Origin: SSEF01 sp964398485
GTDB taxonomy: Bacteria > Patescibacteriota > Minisyncoccia > Moranbacterales > UBA1568
DNA length: 39,650 bases
Assembly: GCA_964398485.1 (NCBI GenBank)
Contig: CAYNMD010000005.1
Span: 1 to 39,650, forward strand
Reading direction: 5' to 3'
Positions 7,433-15,894 of the stretch are shown here, piece by piece. The position numbers and the translations under genes were made by a program. The notes beneath the pieces were generated by a model. It was not told the origin of the DNA. It did not search any database and saw nothing but the letters and a program-made list of their open reading frames with translations. The number at the start of each line of letters is the position of its first letter. Position 1 is the stretch's first letter.

Positions 7433-8623
7433 ATGCGCCTGCTTTCCCTGTTTTTCTCTTACATCTTTCGTGACACGATCCGCAGCAAGGCTCTGCTTGT
7501 TTTGATTTTGACTGTTTTAGCAGCAGCTGCTACCGCGATCCTACTCACTTTGGGAGTGCTGGAGGGATTTCGGACGATGCTGATCGAGGGAGAACGTGGC
7601 TGGCTTGGAGATGTCGTTATTTCTCCGAGAAGCGGTGATACGAGTATTCGGCAGAGTGATATTATCGAGTCTCGTCTAAGGTCGCTTCCGACTGTCGATG
7701 CTTTTGCCAAGCGAAGTCATGCACAGACCGTTGTGCGTTATGAAGAGGAGAAATCAGTACCATTTCGGACTATCGGTATTACCACTGCTGATGATAATCG
7801 CGTGACCTGGCTGGAGGAACAGGTTATAGAGGGGAGTTTCTTTACCGAAAGTCACAACACCGATGAGGCGGTATTAGGAAAGAGTTTGGCTGATGATCTT
7901 GTGGGAATTGAAGGGGATGGTTTATCACTCCATGTGGGTGATACGATTCAAGTATTGACGGCTACTGGTGATTATCGACCGATGCGAGTGCGTGGAATTA
8001 TCGATGGTAAAAATTTTTCTCCCAATTATGCACTCTTCCTTCAGAAGAGTGATCTCGAGCAAATTGATAGTTCTAACAGAAATGCTCAAATTGTGATAAA
8101 ACTGCGCCCAGATGTAAATGCAGAGTTAGCGAGTCGTACGCTCCAAAATGAATTTCCTTCGGTGGTAGTGCGCACTTGGGAAGAAGAATCACAATATGTC
8201 CGCGATATTATGGCAGCAGTGAAGTTTATCACGCTTTCTATTCGTGATTTGCTTCTCGTTACCATTTTCTTTGTTATTAGTATTGTTATTTATATCGACG
8301 TCAATCAAAAACGCCGTCAAATTGGTATCCTTAAATCTATGGGGACGCCCCAGAGTTTTATTATGTGTGCGTATGCTACTCAGGCCTTTGTGTATGCTCT
8401 CGTTGGTACGAGTATTGGCTCACTTTTTTTTACCCTCATTACGCTCTGGTCGGCCAATCACCCCATCCCACTTTTGATTGGAGATTTTCGAATTATTGAA
8501 ACCAGCTCAATCTTTGTTCAGACGGCTCTTACAGTGTTTGCTTCGGCTTTGATTGGTGCCTCAGCTCCAGTTTGGATTGCTGCTCGCACGAGGATTATTG
8601 ATGATATGCGTAATGTACGTTGA
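7433..8623 (+). CDS. ABC transporter permease, FtsX/MacB/LolE type
   Basis: The 396-residue protein has the FtsX-family layout: one N-terminal membrane helix (about residues 19-41), a large extracytoplasmic domain (about 45-260), then three C-terminal helices (about 268-290, 312-340, 360-385). The cytoplasmic motif NQKRRQIGILKSMGTP matches the coupling region of MacB/LolC/E permeases. It is first in a three-gene operon with an ATPase and a membrane-fusion protein, which points to mechanotransmission-type export or lipoprotein/peptide handling, probably as a homodimer. The substrate is unknown. The ATPase start lies 2 bases after the stop. Confidence 0.88.
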   Translation: MRLLSLFFSYIFRDTIRSKALLVLILTVLAAAATAILLTLGVLEGFRTMLIEGERGWLGDVVISPRSGDTSIRQSDIIESRLRSLPTVDAFAKRSHAQTVVRYEEEKSVPFRTIGITTADDNRVTWLEEQVIEGSFFTESHNTDEAVLGKSLADDLVGIEGDGLSLHVGDTIQVLTATGDYRPMRVRGIIDGKNFSPNYALFLQKSDLEQIDSSNRNAQIVIKLRPDVNAELASRTLQNEFPSVVVRTWEEESQYVRDIMAAVKFITLSIRDLLLVTIFFVISIVIYIDVNQKRRQIGILKSMGTPQSFIMCAYATQAFVYALVGTSIGSLFFTLITLWSANHPIPLLIGDFRIIETSSIFVQTALTVFASALIGASAPVWIAARTRIIDDMRNVR

Positions 8624-8625
8624 TT

Positions 8626-9405
8626 ATGGAACTCTCTCAAAATCATTCCTCTGAACTGAGCTCATCTTTGGCAAAGCCTATTGGCCCCAAGCGAGCCCTT
8701 CTTAGTCTCCGTCAGGTGACTCGCGAATATCAATTTGAGGGGGGTATCCCTGTGTTTGCTCTCAAGGGAGTTGATCTCGATATTTTTTCTGGAGAATTTA
8801 TTGCTATTACGGGGCATTCTGGGTCGGGGAAGAGTACTCTTCTTAACGTTATGGGACTTTTGGATGAACCGACTGCTGGTAATATCTACTTCAATGATCG
8901 TGATGTATCGCACATGAGCGAGCATGAGAAGGCAGAATTTCGTCGAAATTCTTTGGGTTTTATTTTCCAATTCTTTAATCTCATTGAGAGTTATACGGCG
9001 GAAGAGAATATTATTTTTCAATTGCGACTTCAAGGAAAAACAGCCGTGGAGGCCAAAGAAAAATCACGAGAGATATTCGAGCTTCTTGGTCTCAGTCATC
9101 GAGCACATCTTTTTCCAAGGCAGCTTTCGGGAGGTGAGCAGCAGCGTATCGCTATCGGACGGGCAGTGGCTAAGGACTCGGTTCTCATCTTGGCTGACGA
9201 ACCAACAGCTCATCTGGACACGGAGAACTCTCGCAAGACTATGGATCTTCTGTATCAGGTAAATAGACGATACGGGAAGACTATTATCCTGGTTACTCAC
9301 GAACCAGATGAAGCGGCGCGGGCTATGCGGCAGATTTATTTTAAAGATGGCAAAATCGCGAGTGTCCAGGGGAGAGACGATGCTTTGCGTGGAGTGGTAC
9401 AATAA
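8626..9405 (+). CDS. ABC transporter ATP-binding protein, MacB/LolD family
   Basis: This protein would power the neighbouring permease. Visible motifs are Walker A (GHSGSGKST), the Q-loop region (FIFQFFNLI), the signature LSGGEQQR, Walker B with catalytic Glu (VLILADEPT) and the H-loop (IILVTHEPD). ATG 8626 gives 259 residues and lies 2 bases after the permease stop; a TTG at 8620 in the same frame would overlap that stop and is less likely. The N-terminal extension of about 25 residues before the core fold is slightly longer than usual. The membrane-fusion gene follows after 6 bases. Confidence 0.93.
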   Translation: MELSQNHSSELSSSLAKPIGPKRALLSLRQVTREYQFEGGIPVFALKGVDLDIFSGEFIAITGHSGSGKSTLLNVMGLLDEPTAGNIYFNDRDVSHMSEHEKAEFRRNSLGFIFQFFNLIESYTAEENIIFQLRLQGKTAVEAKEKSREIFELLGLSHRAHLFPRQLSGGEQQRIAIGRAVAKDSVLILADEPTAHLDTENSRKTMDLLYQVNRRYGKTIILVTHEPDEAARAMRQIYFKDGKIASVQGRDDALRGVVQ

Positions 9406-9411
9406 CAAGAT

Positions 9412-10962
9412 ATGAAGGTTGGCACGTTAGTTATCGCAGGTATTATTGGTACAGCTGTTCTGCTGGGAGCAGTTTTTTATTGGTGGCCTGAAAAAATTTC
9501 CTGGTTATGGTCCGATGGCTCAGGTCGATTTCGAACAGTGATGGCCACCTATGAAGCAGGTAACCCTTCGGTGCGGGTACAGAATGCAAAAGTGGTAGCT
9601 AAAGAGCAATACTCACTCTCTTTTCCTTTTGCTGGGAAAATAGAGGCTGTTGTGGGTGTTGAGGGTCAAAAAATCAGTGGGGCTAATCAGCCCCTTCTTC
9701 AAATGGAGAAGACGGAGTGGGAGTTGGAGTTTAAGAAAGCAGAGGCAAGTTACAATGAGGGACAGGCCATCGTGAAAAAACTGAAACAAGGAGCCCGTTT
9801 TGAAGAACTTTTGATCCTTGAACAAAAAAAGCAAAGTTCTGAGAGTGCGCTTAGTGGGAGTAAAAAAGAAGTGCTTAGTGTTATCACAAACGCTTTTGTC
9901 CAGGCTGATGATGCTGTTCATTCCAAGACGGATGTTATTTTTTCTACCCCGGACAGTAATCCGGTTCTGAGTTTTACGCCCACTGAATCTGGTTTAAAAT
10001 CAGAGATTGAATCTGAACGTCAAGATATAGGAGATTTACTAAATGAATGGAAGGATGACGTGGATGATATGAAGACGTCCGGGAATGTAGCACGGTATCT
10101 CGAGAAAGGAAGAAAAAATATCGATGCTGTCCGGGAATATCTAGATCTTGTAGGTGAAGGGGTCAATGCCCTTACAGCAGGGGCTATTTCTCAGGATACT
10201 ATTGATGCCTGGAAAGAATCTTTGTCTTTGGCTCGTACAGCAGTGGCTGAGGCAGCTATTGCTCTTGGAACAAGTGATGCAGCTTACCAGATGGCTACCA
10301 AAGGAGTGTCCGTCGCTAAAAGTGAGCTTGATTACCGTCTGGCTGGTACAGAAAAACAGGATATTGAGGCAGCGCTCAGTGCGGCAGCTGCTGCTAAGAG
10401 TCAGATGGATATTATTGAGGAAAAACTCAAGCAGACGACGCTGGTAACGCCGTTGCCTAATCTCTTGGTAAAGAAAATTTTTCCACGAGTAGGTGAGTAT
10501 GTTCAGGCGGGGCAAACAGCAGCAGTTTTGGCCGATCCAGTATTGGAAGTCGAGGCCGATATTCCTGAGGAAAAGATTGTTGGAGTGGCTCTTGGAAATC
10601 AGGTAATACTCCGTCTCAATGCTTATCCGGAGAAAGATTTCTCTGGAGTGATCACCAGAATTGATTCTCAAGAGATTGAGAAGGATGGTGGAATGTATTT
10701 CCGAGTTCGAGCTACTCTTTCTGAAACAAGCGAAGCCCCTGTACGTATGGGGATGCTTGGCGATGCTATTATTGCTACCACGGCTCACGGTGGGGTGGTA
10801 CGTATTCCCACAGATGCGACTGAACTACAGGGTGGCCGGCGAACAGTTCGGGTTATTGAAAATGGAGAGGAACAGAATCGAGTTATTGAAACGGGTATTG
10901 AGAAAGATGGTATGATCGAAGTTCTTTCCGGGATTCAGGCGGGCGATGAAATTGTTTTTTAG
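9412..10962 (+). CDS. Membrane-fusion (periplasmic adaptor-like) protein, HlyD/MacA family
   Basis: The protein has 516 residues with an N-terminal membrane anchor (about residues 5-26). It has a split biotinyl-lipoyl domain: SLSFPFAGKIEAVVGVEGQK about residue 65, and LLVKKIFPRVGEYVQAGQ about residue 355. The two halves are separated by a long, mostly helical, Ala/Glu/Lys-rich hairpin. A beta-barrel domain (VILRLNAYPEKDFSGVITRI) and a membrane-proximal domain ending EVLSGIQAGDEIVF follow. It completes a MacAB-like permease-ATPase-adaptor set. No outer-membrane TolC partner is present here, as is common for such sets in bacteria without a classical outer membrane. The coiled hairpin is longer than in typical MacA. 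Confidence 0.85.
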   Translation: MKVGTLVIAGIIGTAVLLGAVFYWWPEKISWLWSDGSGRFRTVMATYEAGNPSVRVQNAKVVAKEQYSLSFPFAGKIEAVVGVEGQKISGANQPLLQMEKTEWELEFKKAEASYNEGQAIVKKLKQGARFEELLILEQKKQSSESALSGSKKEVLSVITNAFVQADDAVHSKTDVIFSTPDSNPVLSFTPTESGLKSEIESERQDIGDLLNEWKDDVDDMKTSGNVARYLEKGRKNIDAVREYLDLVGEGVNALTAGAISQDTIDAWKESLSLARTAVAEAAIALGTSDAAYQMATKGVSVAKSELDYRLAGTEKQDIEAALSAAAAAKSQMDIIEEKLKQTTLVTPLPNLLVKKIFPRVGEYVQAGQTAAVLADPVLEVEADIPEEKIVGVALGNQVILRLNAYPEKDFSGVITRIDSQEIEKDGGMYFRVRATLSETSEAPVRMGMLGDAIIATTAHGGVVRIPTDATELQGGRRTVRVIENGEEQNRVIETGIEKDGMIEVLSGIQAGDEIVF

Positions 10963-11016
10963 GCCTTTCTTTGCACGAAACCATCTCGGCATACTGAATT
11001 GGTACTGATCGAACTT

Positions 11017-11739
11017 ATGGAATATCGATATCGTGCTCTGGTTTTAAAAAAAAGAGAGGTGGGAGAAACAGATCGTATTTATACTTTTTTCACCCGAGAG
11101 GCAGGGAAGATTAGTGCTCTTGCCAAGGGGGTGCGTAAGAGCGAAGCCAAATTGGCGAGCGCTCTCGAAACGGGTTCGGAGGTTGATATCACCATAGTAC
11201 GGACGAGAGGGATGGGAAAAGTAGCTGGGGCAATTCTTGAAAATTCTTACGGTGCTGCACGTGAAAATTTTGAAGTTCTTCGTTTGGTAGTAGCTACGCT
11301 TAATATTTTTGATAAATTAGTTGAGCCGGATGAGCCAGATCAGATTCTTTTTGATATGCTTGCACAATATCTGCTTACCATGGAGCTTTTTGCAAGAGAA
11401 GATCAATCCCAACGAACCCAACTTGTAGATAGTGGATTCTTTTTTCAAACAGCGTTTCATTTAGGGTATACACTTCAGCTTCAGCAGTGTGTTTTTTCTG
11501 GAGAAACACTTCTTTCTGGTCAACGGTATATTTTGAGTCCTAGCCAAGGAGGAGTCATTAATTTACGTTATGCAAACCATGTCCGTGATGGCATTGTAGT
11601 AAGCGAAGAGACAATCAAGGCCCTGAGACTTTTTGGGAGTTACCCACTATTTTCAATTACCAAGATTTTGGTAGGATCACAAACACTGATCGAGCTTGAG
11701 CGCTTTCGAGGATTGTTTCTTGCGTGGATTCGTCGATAA
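11017..11739 (+). CDS. recO: DNA repair protein RecO
   Basis: RecO loads RecA on SSB-coated DNA and anneals strands in the RecF pathway. The N-terminal OB fold is recognisable from YRALVLKKREVGETDRIYTFFTREAGKI and ALAKGVRKSEAKLASALE. ATG 11017 was preferred to the upstream TTG 10999, because RecO proteins start just before the YRALVL motif. It has 240 residues, near the family length. The CxxC...C zinc site of many RecO proteins is missing; only one Cys remains in QQCVFSGETLLSG. No clear promoter was found, so it may be read from the upstream operon. Confidence 0.85.
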   Translation: MEYRYRALVLKKREVGETDRIYTFFTREAGKISALAKGVRKSEAKLASALETGSEVDITIVRTRGMGKVAGAILENSYGAARENFEVLRLVVATLNIFDKLVEPDEPDQILFDMLAQYLLTMELFAREDQSQRTQLVDSGFFFQTAFHLGYTLQLQQCVFSGETLLSGQRYILSPSQGGVINLRYANHVRDGIVVSEETIKALRLFGSYPLFSITKILVGSQTLIELERFRGLFLAWIRR

Positions 11740-11763
11740 GCCTGTCATTTTTCTATCAAAATC

Positions 11764-11772
11764 TGGTAGTAT
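11764..11772 (+). promoter_or_regulatory. Extended -10 promoter, probably giving a leaderless transcript
   Basis: TGG followed by TAGTAT (11767-11772) forms a TGn extended -10 element. The predicted start, near 11779, coincides with the ATG at 11780. The -35 region is weak (CTGTCA, spacing about 19). Confidence 0.5.
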
Positions 11773-11779
11773 AAAGCAT

Positions 11780-13660
11780 ATGTCTCTCGAAGATCTCAAC
11801 AAAGCTGTCTATAAAAGGGATTTCCAATCGTCTCAGCCAGAGGAAGACACTACTCGCATTGGTGATGCCTTAGCTTCGAGTGAACACCGGCACATTACCC
11901 CGTCTTCGTCAGCGTGGACTGATGCCCCTCCAAAGAAACTGACCCCTGCGATGGAAACGGAAAAACAAGAACGAGAACGTAAGGCTCGTCGACGCAAGTT
12001 TATTTTGATAATATCTTTAGGATTTCTCTCTTTGTTGATGCTAGCCGGATTTATTGGTCAAAGGCTTTTTCTTTTTGATACTACAAGTGTTGATCTGCGG
12101 GTTACTGGCCCAGAAATGGTTCAAACTGGAGATGAACTCACTCTACTTCTTGATTATAGAAATGATAATTTACTCGGACTGACAGATGTTGAACTCTCCC
12201 TCGCTTTTCCTGAGTCGTTCAAACCGCAGACTACCGAAGGATGGAAATTAGCACTCTCCAGGGCAACCTATACAATCCCAGTTATTCCTGGGAGGAGCAG
12301 TGGTCAGCTGAAACTTACAGGAACACTCCAGGCATTTGAAAAGAAGACTGCTTTTTTTAAGGCGGTTTTGCGTTCAAGCCCAAGGGGTATTACTAATCCA
12401 ACTGAAGTAATAGGGCAGTGGACGGTGGCTGTAGATACTTCTTCCCTCAAGCTAGAGATAACTGGACCACCATCGCTTACTTTGGGGCAGTCACTGGAGT
12501 ATGTTGTTAAATATCGCAATGAGAGCACGGAGATGGTAGATAATATTCAACTACTCCTTGATTATCCAGAGGGCTTTACTCCTACGGGTTTTGTTCCGAA
12601 TCCATCTCGGGAAGAGAATCGCTGGGTTCTCGGTCGACTTGAACCTCGTTCGGAAGGATTGATTAGTATTAAGGGAGAGATACGAGGAATTGCTGGTGAT
12701 GCCAGAAGACTCATTGCTCGTCTTGGTAAAGAGCAGGGTGACGGCGAATTTCTCAGTTTGGCTCAAGAAGAAAAACTTACCAAGGTCTTTTCTCCTCCAC
12801 TTTCGGTGAGTTTGGATGTGGATAATGATGGGGGATCAGTTGACCCCGGACAATCTCTACTGAATCGAATTGTTTTTCGTAATAATAGCAATGTAGGTAT
12901 TCGTGATATTGTTGCTACGGTAAAACTGGACGCCGAATATCTCAGTATGGAAGAGATGACTATTCCTCGAGGGGTAAGTTATGATCGTTCGAGACAGCAG
13001 CTGGTTTTTCGCGCATCAGAAATTCCAGAATTACGAAGTCTCGAACCAGGAGAACAAGGCGAGATTTCTTTTGGAGTAAAGGTCAAATCCAATCTTTCGG
13101 ATTTAGGTAGACGAAACATTCAAATTAGGACCAGTGTTTCTTTGGATAGTCCCGATCTTCCGCACGGACAAAATGAGGTTTTTGTCCCACAGAGTGAGAG
13201 CTTGGTTAAGGTAAATTCTCCTGCGAGACCATTGATACAAGTTGAATATGCTGATTCTCAGTTTCCTAATTCAGGACCTTTTCCACCAAAAGTTGGGGAA
13301 ACAACAACGTATACCGTGAGGCTTACTGCCTCGACCGATCTCAATACACTCAATGATGCCCGCTGGACTATGGCTCTTCCAAGTTCTGTACAGTTTATGT
13401 CAGTCCTTGCCGGCGAAAGTAATTCCCTGAAATACAACATTCGTACTGGGGAACTCGTTTGGGATCTTAGGTCACTTGAACCAGGACAGAGTAATGCTCG
13501 TGAAGTCGTTTTTCAAATTAGCTTTATTCCAGCACCAAGGGGATCAAAACTGATACCAAACCTCATTAATAACGGTGTTTTTATTGCCAAAGATTCATTT
13601 ACTGGAAAAAGTATTGAGGTGTCAGTGGCTCATATCGCGGCTGGCCACATTCTTGAGTAA
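11780..13660 (+). CDS. Membrane-anchored surface protein with DUF11/Ig-like beta-sandwich repeats
   Basis: The start at ATG 11780 gives 626 residues. The N-terminal 70 residues are polar and charged (cytoplasmic), followed by one membrane helix at about 73-95. A long extracytoplasmic region then has repeated beta-sandwich units with recurring motifs such as TGPEMVQTGDELTLLLDYRN, TGPPSLTLGQSLEYVVKYRN, DPGQSLLNRIVFRNNSN and KVGETTTYTVRLTAS. Each repeat is of the conserved-repeat (DUF11-like) adhesin or scaffold type, about 120-130 residues long. There are no sortase or anchor motifs. It is probably displayed on the cell surface; its partner is unknown. A strong terminator follows. Confidence 0.75.
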   Translation: MSLEDLNKAVYKRDFQSSQPEEDTTRIGDALASSEHRHITPSSSAWTDAPPKKLTPAMETEKQERERKARRRKFILIISLGFLSLLMLAGFIGQRLFLFDTTSVDLRVTGPEMVQTGDELTLLLDYRNDNLLGLTDVELSLAFPESFKPQTTEGWKLALSRATYTIPVIPGRSSGQLKLTGTLQAFEKKTAFFKAVLRSSPRGITNPTEVIGQWTVAVDTSSLKLEITGPPSLTLGQSLEYVVKYRNESTEMVDNIQLLLDYPEGFTPTGFVPNPSREENRWVLGRLEPRSEGLISIKGEIRGIAGDARRLIARLGKEQGDGEFLSLAQEEKLTKVFSPPLSVSLDVDNDGGSVDPGQSLLNRIVFRNNSNVGIRDIVATVKLDAEYLSMEEMTIPRGVSYDRSRQQLVFRASEIPELRSLEPGEQGEISFGVKVKSNLSDLGRRNIQIRTSVSLDSPDLPHGQNEVFVPQSESLVKVNSPARPLIQVEYADSQFPNSGPFPPKVGETTTYTVRLTASTDLNTLNDARWTMALPSSVQFMSVLAGESNSLKYNIRTGELVWDLRSLEPGQSNAREVVFQISFIPAPRGSKLIPNLINNGVFIAKDSFTGKSIEVSVAHIAAGHILE

Positions 13661-13687
13661 AAGAAGTTTTAAAGTGGGGTATCCGTG

Positions 13688-13718
13688 ACAGACTACCCTT
13701 TTTGCGGTAGTCTGTTTT
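13688..13718 (+). terminator. Intrinsic terminator between the surface-protein gene and tgt
   Basis: A perfect 10-pair stem (ACAGACTACC at 13688-13697 with GGTAGTCTGT at 13706-13715) closes an 8-base loop and is followed by TTTT. It lies only about 10 bases before the tgt ATG, so tgt must use a start site within or very close after the hairpin, or depend on read-through. Confidence 0.85.
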
Positions 13719-13728
13719 CATTCTTATT

Positions 13729-14841
13729 ATGTTTACCCTGACTCATACTACACCCAAACGAAAGGGAATGCTCAAGACGGTGCACGGAGAGCTCGAGACC
13801 CCGTTTTTTATGCCGGATGCAACGAGGGCTACGGTTCGAGGACTGACTTCGGTACAGCTAGAGTCTCTTGGCCTTGAAGCTCTCGTAGTGAATACATATC
13901 ATCTTATGCTTCAGCCTGGGGAGAAGCGGATCAAGGACGCTGGTGGCATCCATCAATTTATGCACTGGTCCCGGCCGGTTCTTTCGGACTCTGGTGGGTA
14001 CCAAGTGTTTTCATTGATTCATAGAAATCCAGAGCTTGGTCATATTACTGAGGAAGGAGCAGCGTTTCGATCAATTCTGGATGGATCAAAGCATCTCCTC
14101 ACGCCAGAACGATCAATCCAAATCCAATTTGATCTCGGAGTTGATATGATAGTTTGCCTCGACGATCCGAGGCCTAACGATGTAGAGGAAGGAGAAATGC
14201 GTGAGTCAGTCGAGCGAACCATTCGTTGGGCCAAACGTTGCCGTGATGAATATGATCGACTCGTACAAGAGCGAGGATTCACCGAGGCGAATCGCCCGCT
14301 CATTTTTGGGGTGGTTCAAGGAGGAATAATTTCAGAACTTCGAAAGTATTGTGCAGCAGAACTTGCTCAGTTCAACTTTGATGGCTATGGGTTTGGCGGT
14401 CGGCATATCGACATACAAGGAAATTTTCTCGAAGAAATTATACGAGTAACGGCAGAGGCTATCCCAGAAGATGCACTGAGATTTGCCCTCGGTATTGGAA
14501 CGCCAGAGGATATTGTCCGATGTTATGAGCTCGGTTGGGATATGTTTGACTGTGTTATTCCGACGCGTGAAGGGAGACACGGGAGGCTCTTTTTGTGGAA
14601 TCCGAGAGGCTCTCTCGAACAAAGAGATTTTTTTACTACTATTAATATTCGCAACGAACAGTATAAACAAGATGACACGACTGTAGATCAGACCTGTGAT
14701 TGTACTCTGTGCACATCGTACACACCAAGTTATCTCCACCATCTCTTTCGGGTAGGCGAGCCGCTCGCTCTTGCGCTGGCTTCAGAACACAATCTGAGAT
14801 TTTATACGAGGCTCATTACTGAGCTTCGGAATTGTTCATAA
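13729..14841 (+). CDS. tgt: Queuine/preQ1 tRNA-ribosyltransferase
   Basis: TGT exchanges guanine 34 for preQ1 in GUN-anticodon tRNAs. The signature DSGGYQVFS has its catalytic Asp at residue 87. The nucleophile region is FDCVIPTREGRHG, with Asp274. The zinc site is CDCTLC (C323, C325, C328) with H354. At 370 residues it is a full-length bacterial enzyme. No queuosine-biosynthesis gene (queA, queC, queD, queE, queF) is nearby, so preQ1 or queuine may be salvaged or made elsewhere on the chromosome. It converges with the minus-strand gene pair at 14894-15789. Confidence 0.96.
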   Translation: MFTLTHTTPKRKGMLKTVHGELETPFFMPDATRATVRGLTSVQLESLGLEALVVNTYHLMLQPGEKRIKDAGGIHQFMHWSRPVLSDSGGYQVFSLIHRNPELGHITEEGAAFRSILDGSKHLLTPERSIQIQFDLGVDMIVCLDDPRPNDVEEGEMRESVERTIRWAKRCRDEYDRLVQERGFTEANRPLIFGVVQGGIISELRKYCAAELAQFNFDGYGFGGRHIDIQGNFLEEIIRVTAEAIPEDALRFALGIGTPEDIVRCYELGWDMFDCVIPTREGRHGRLFLWNPRGSLEQRDFFTTINIRNEQYKQDDTTVDQTCDCTLCTSYTPSYLHHLFRVGEPLALALASEHNLRFYTRLITELRNCS

Positions 14842-14851
14842 ATAAAATACT

Positions 14852-14888
14852 AAAGGCGCCAGCACCGCGATTACGGGTGGCGCCTTTT
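14852..14888. terminator. Bidirectional terminator between convergent genes
   Basis: AAAGGCGCCA (14852-14861) pairs with TGGCGCCTTT (14878-14887). An A-rich left flank and a T-rich right flank let it work for tgt (plus) and for the minus-strand unit. A CACC/GGTG pairing is an alternative within the loop. Confidence 0.8.
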
Positions 14889-14893
14889 GACTT

Positions 14894-15496
14894 TCAGACA
14901 GCAGCGTTCTTGGCACGGGAACGATGGCGTTGCATGGCCTTGGCCGCTTGTATACGGCGATGTGCTACGGAGAGATCTTCACAGAGCTGAGCGAGCTTCG
15001 CGAGGAGAATGTTGAAGTCGCGTATGGCCGTTTCCTGAAGCGAGGGAGCGCAGGAGGTGGTTGGCTTCAGGAGGGCGCTGAGTTTCTTCTCAAACTCCTT
15101 GACCACGTTTCGGATGTCTCGTGCGGCCCATCGCCACTCGCGACCTTTGATTTTTTCCCGGAGATGTTTCAGTTCCCCGGGACCCTCGAGGAGTCCGAGC
15201 TCAGCGAGCATGAGGATGAGCGTGATGCTGTCGACTTCTGGAGCGGGGTATGGGTGTCTGCTCTTAGTCTTCACAGTTTCTTCGGGCCCCACCTCCTTTT
15301 GGCTGAGCCTGTCGAGGCAGCCAAAGATTGATCGGCGAGCCTCCTCCAGAAGAAGGTTCATCCCGGCCTCTTGGAGGCTGTTTGGCTGTTCTTCAGCGCG
15401 ATTCCTTCTTCGGCACTGTTTACACAGGTGAACCATTGGAACAGTCAGAGCTGTTCTCAGGATGGAAAAGGGGGACATGGTTTTTTGTGTATTCAT
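14894..15496 (-). CDS. Hypothetical soluble protein, helical, with CxxC
   Basis: I do not recognise this 200-residue protein. The start at 15496 is supported by AGGAG six bases upstream; the longer frame back to 15643 overlaps the upstream membrane gene. It has a CKQC motif and a basic patch near residue 25, then amphipathic helices rich in Leu, Glu, Lys and Arg (LHLREKIKGREWRW-like, FEKKLSALLK) and a basic C-terminus. It is second in a two-gene minus-strand unit whose upstream stop TAG is part of its Shine-Dalgarno site. The opposite strand is also largely open here, but lacks comparable start signals. Confidence 0.6.
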   Translation of the reverse strand: MNTQKTMSPFSILRTALTVPMVHLCKQCRRRNRAEEQPNSLQEAGMNLLLEEARRSIFGCLDRLSQKEVGPEETVKTKSRHPYPAPEVDSITLILMLAELGLLEGPGELKHLREKIKGREWRWAARDIRNVVKEFEKKLSALLKPTTSCAPSLQETAIRDFNILLAKLAQLCEDLSVAHRRIQAAKAMQRHRSRAKNAAV

Positions 15497-15504
15497 GACA
15501 TCTC

Positions 15505-15789
15505 CTATCCTTGGAGCGGAGGGATGGTGAATGGTTTTGATGGGGTGATGATCCCGATCTCTAATCCGATCAAAGTGAGCCAGCTGGCTATGACGAATCC
15601 CACAACGAAAATGAGGAGGCTCTGCCACGAAGGTATGCACCACCGTAAGATCCGAAGAAATTTTTGGTGTTGCAGAGATGGTCTAGGCGGATCAAAGGGC
15701 CTATGAAGCTTTATTCGAGCTTGGATAACGAGACCGAAGAATACGATTACGAAGACTCCGATAGGGAGCCAACCAATGTCAAAAGACAT
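15505..15789 (-). CDS. Small two-helix membrane protein
   Basis: The 94-residue protein MSFDIGWLPIG... has two hydrophobic segments, IGVFVIVFFGLVIQA (about 10-25) and SLLIFVVGFVIASWLTLIGL (about 58-78), with a basic, Pro-rich cytoplasmic-like loop between them (HRPFDPPRPSLQHQK). The ATG at 15789 has GGAG seven bases upstream; a GTG at 15801 is an alternative. Its stop is 8 bases before the next gene, so the two form an operon. No family was recognised. Confidence 0.65.
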   Translation of the reverse strand: MSFDIGWLPIGVFVIVFFGLVIQARIKLHRPFDPPRPSLQHQKFLRILRWCIPSWQSLLIFVVGFVIASWLTLIGLEIGIITPSKPFTIPPLQG

Positions 15790-15837
15790 ATGATGCTCCA
15801 CTTGTTAGGTTGATGGACCAGCGAGATGTTGGTACTA

Positions 15838-15865
15838 TTGACTTGTTAAAGAGAAATTGTACAAT
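15838..15865 (+). promoter_or_regulatory. Promoter of glyS
   Basis: TTGACT (15838-15843, five of six) and TACAAT (15860-15865, five of six) are 16 bases apart. The predicted start near 15872 gives a leader of about 23 bases. The -10 box lies in a TTGTACAA palindrome (15857-15864). Confidence 0.75.
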
Positions 15866-15894
15866 ACGTATCTTTCACTATTTTGTCAAACATT

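Noticed and set aside
10141..10788. 215-codon minus-strand frame
   Set aside because: It is a shadow of the membrane-fusion protein gene; the Ser/Arg/Asn-rich, disordered product fits antisense of an Ala/Glu/Lys-rich coiled coil.
14924..15706. Plus-strand open frames of 111-135 codons opposite the minus-strand pair
   Set aside because: They have no start signals or hydrophobic pattern; the minus-strand reading has SD sites, membrane helices and coupled stops.
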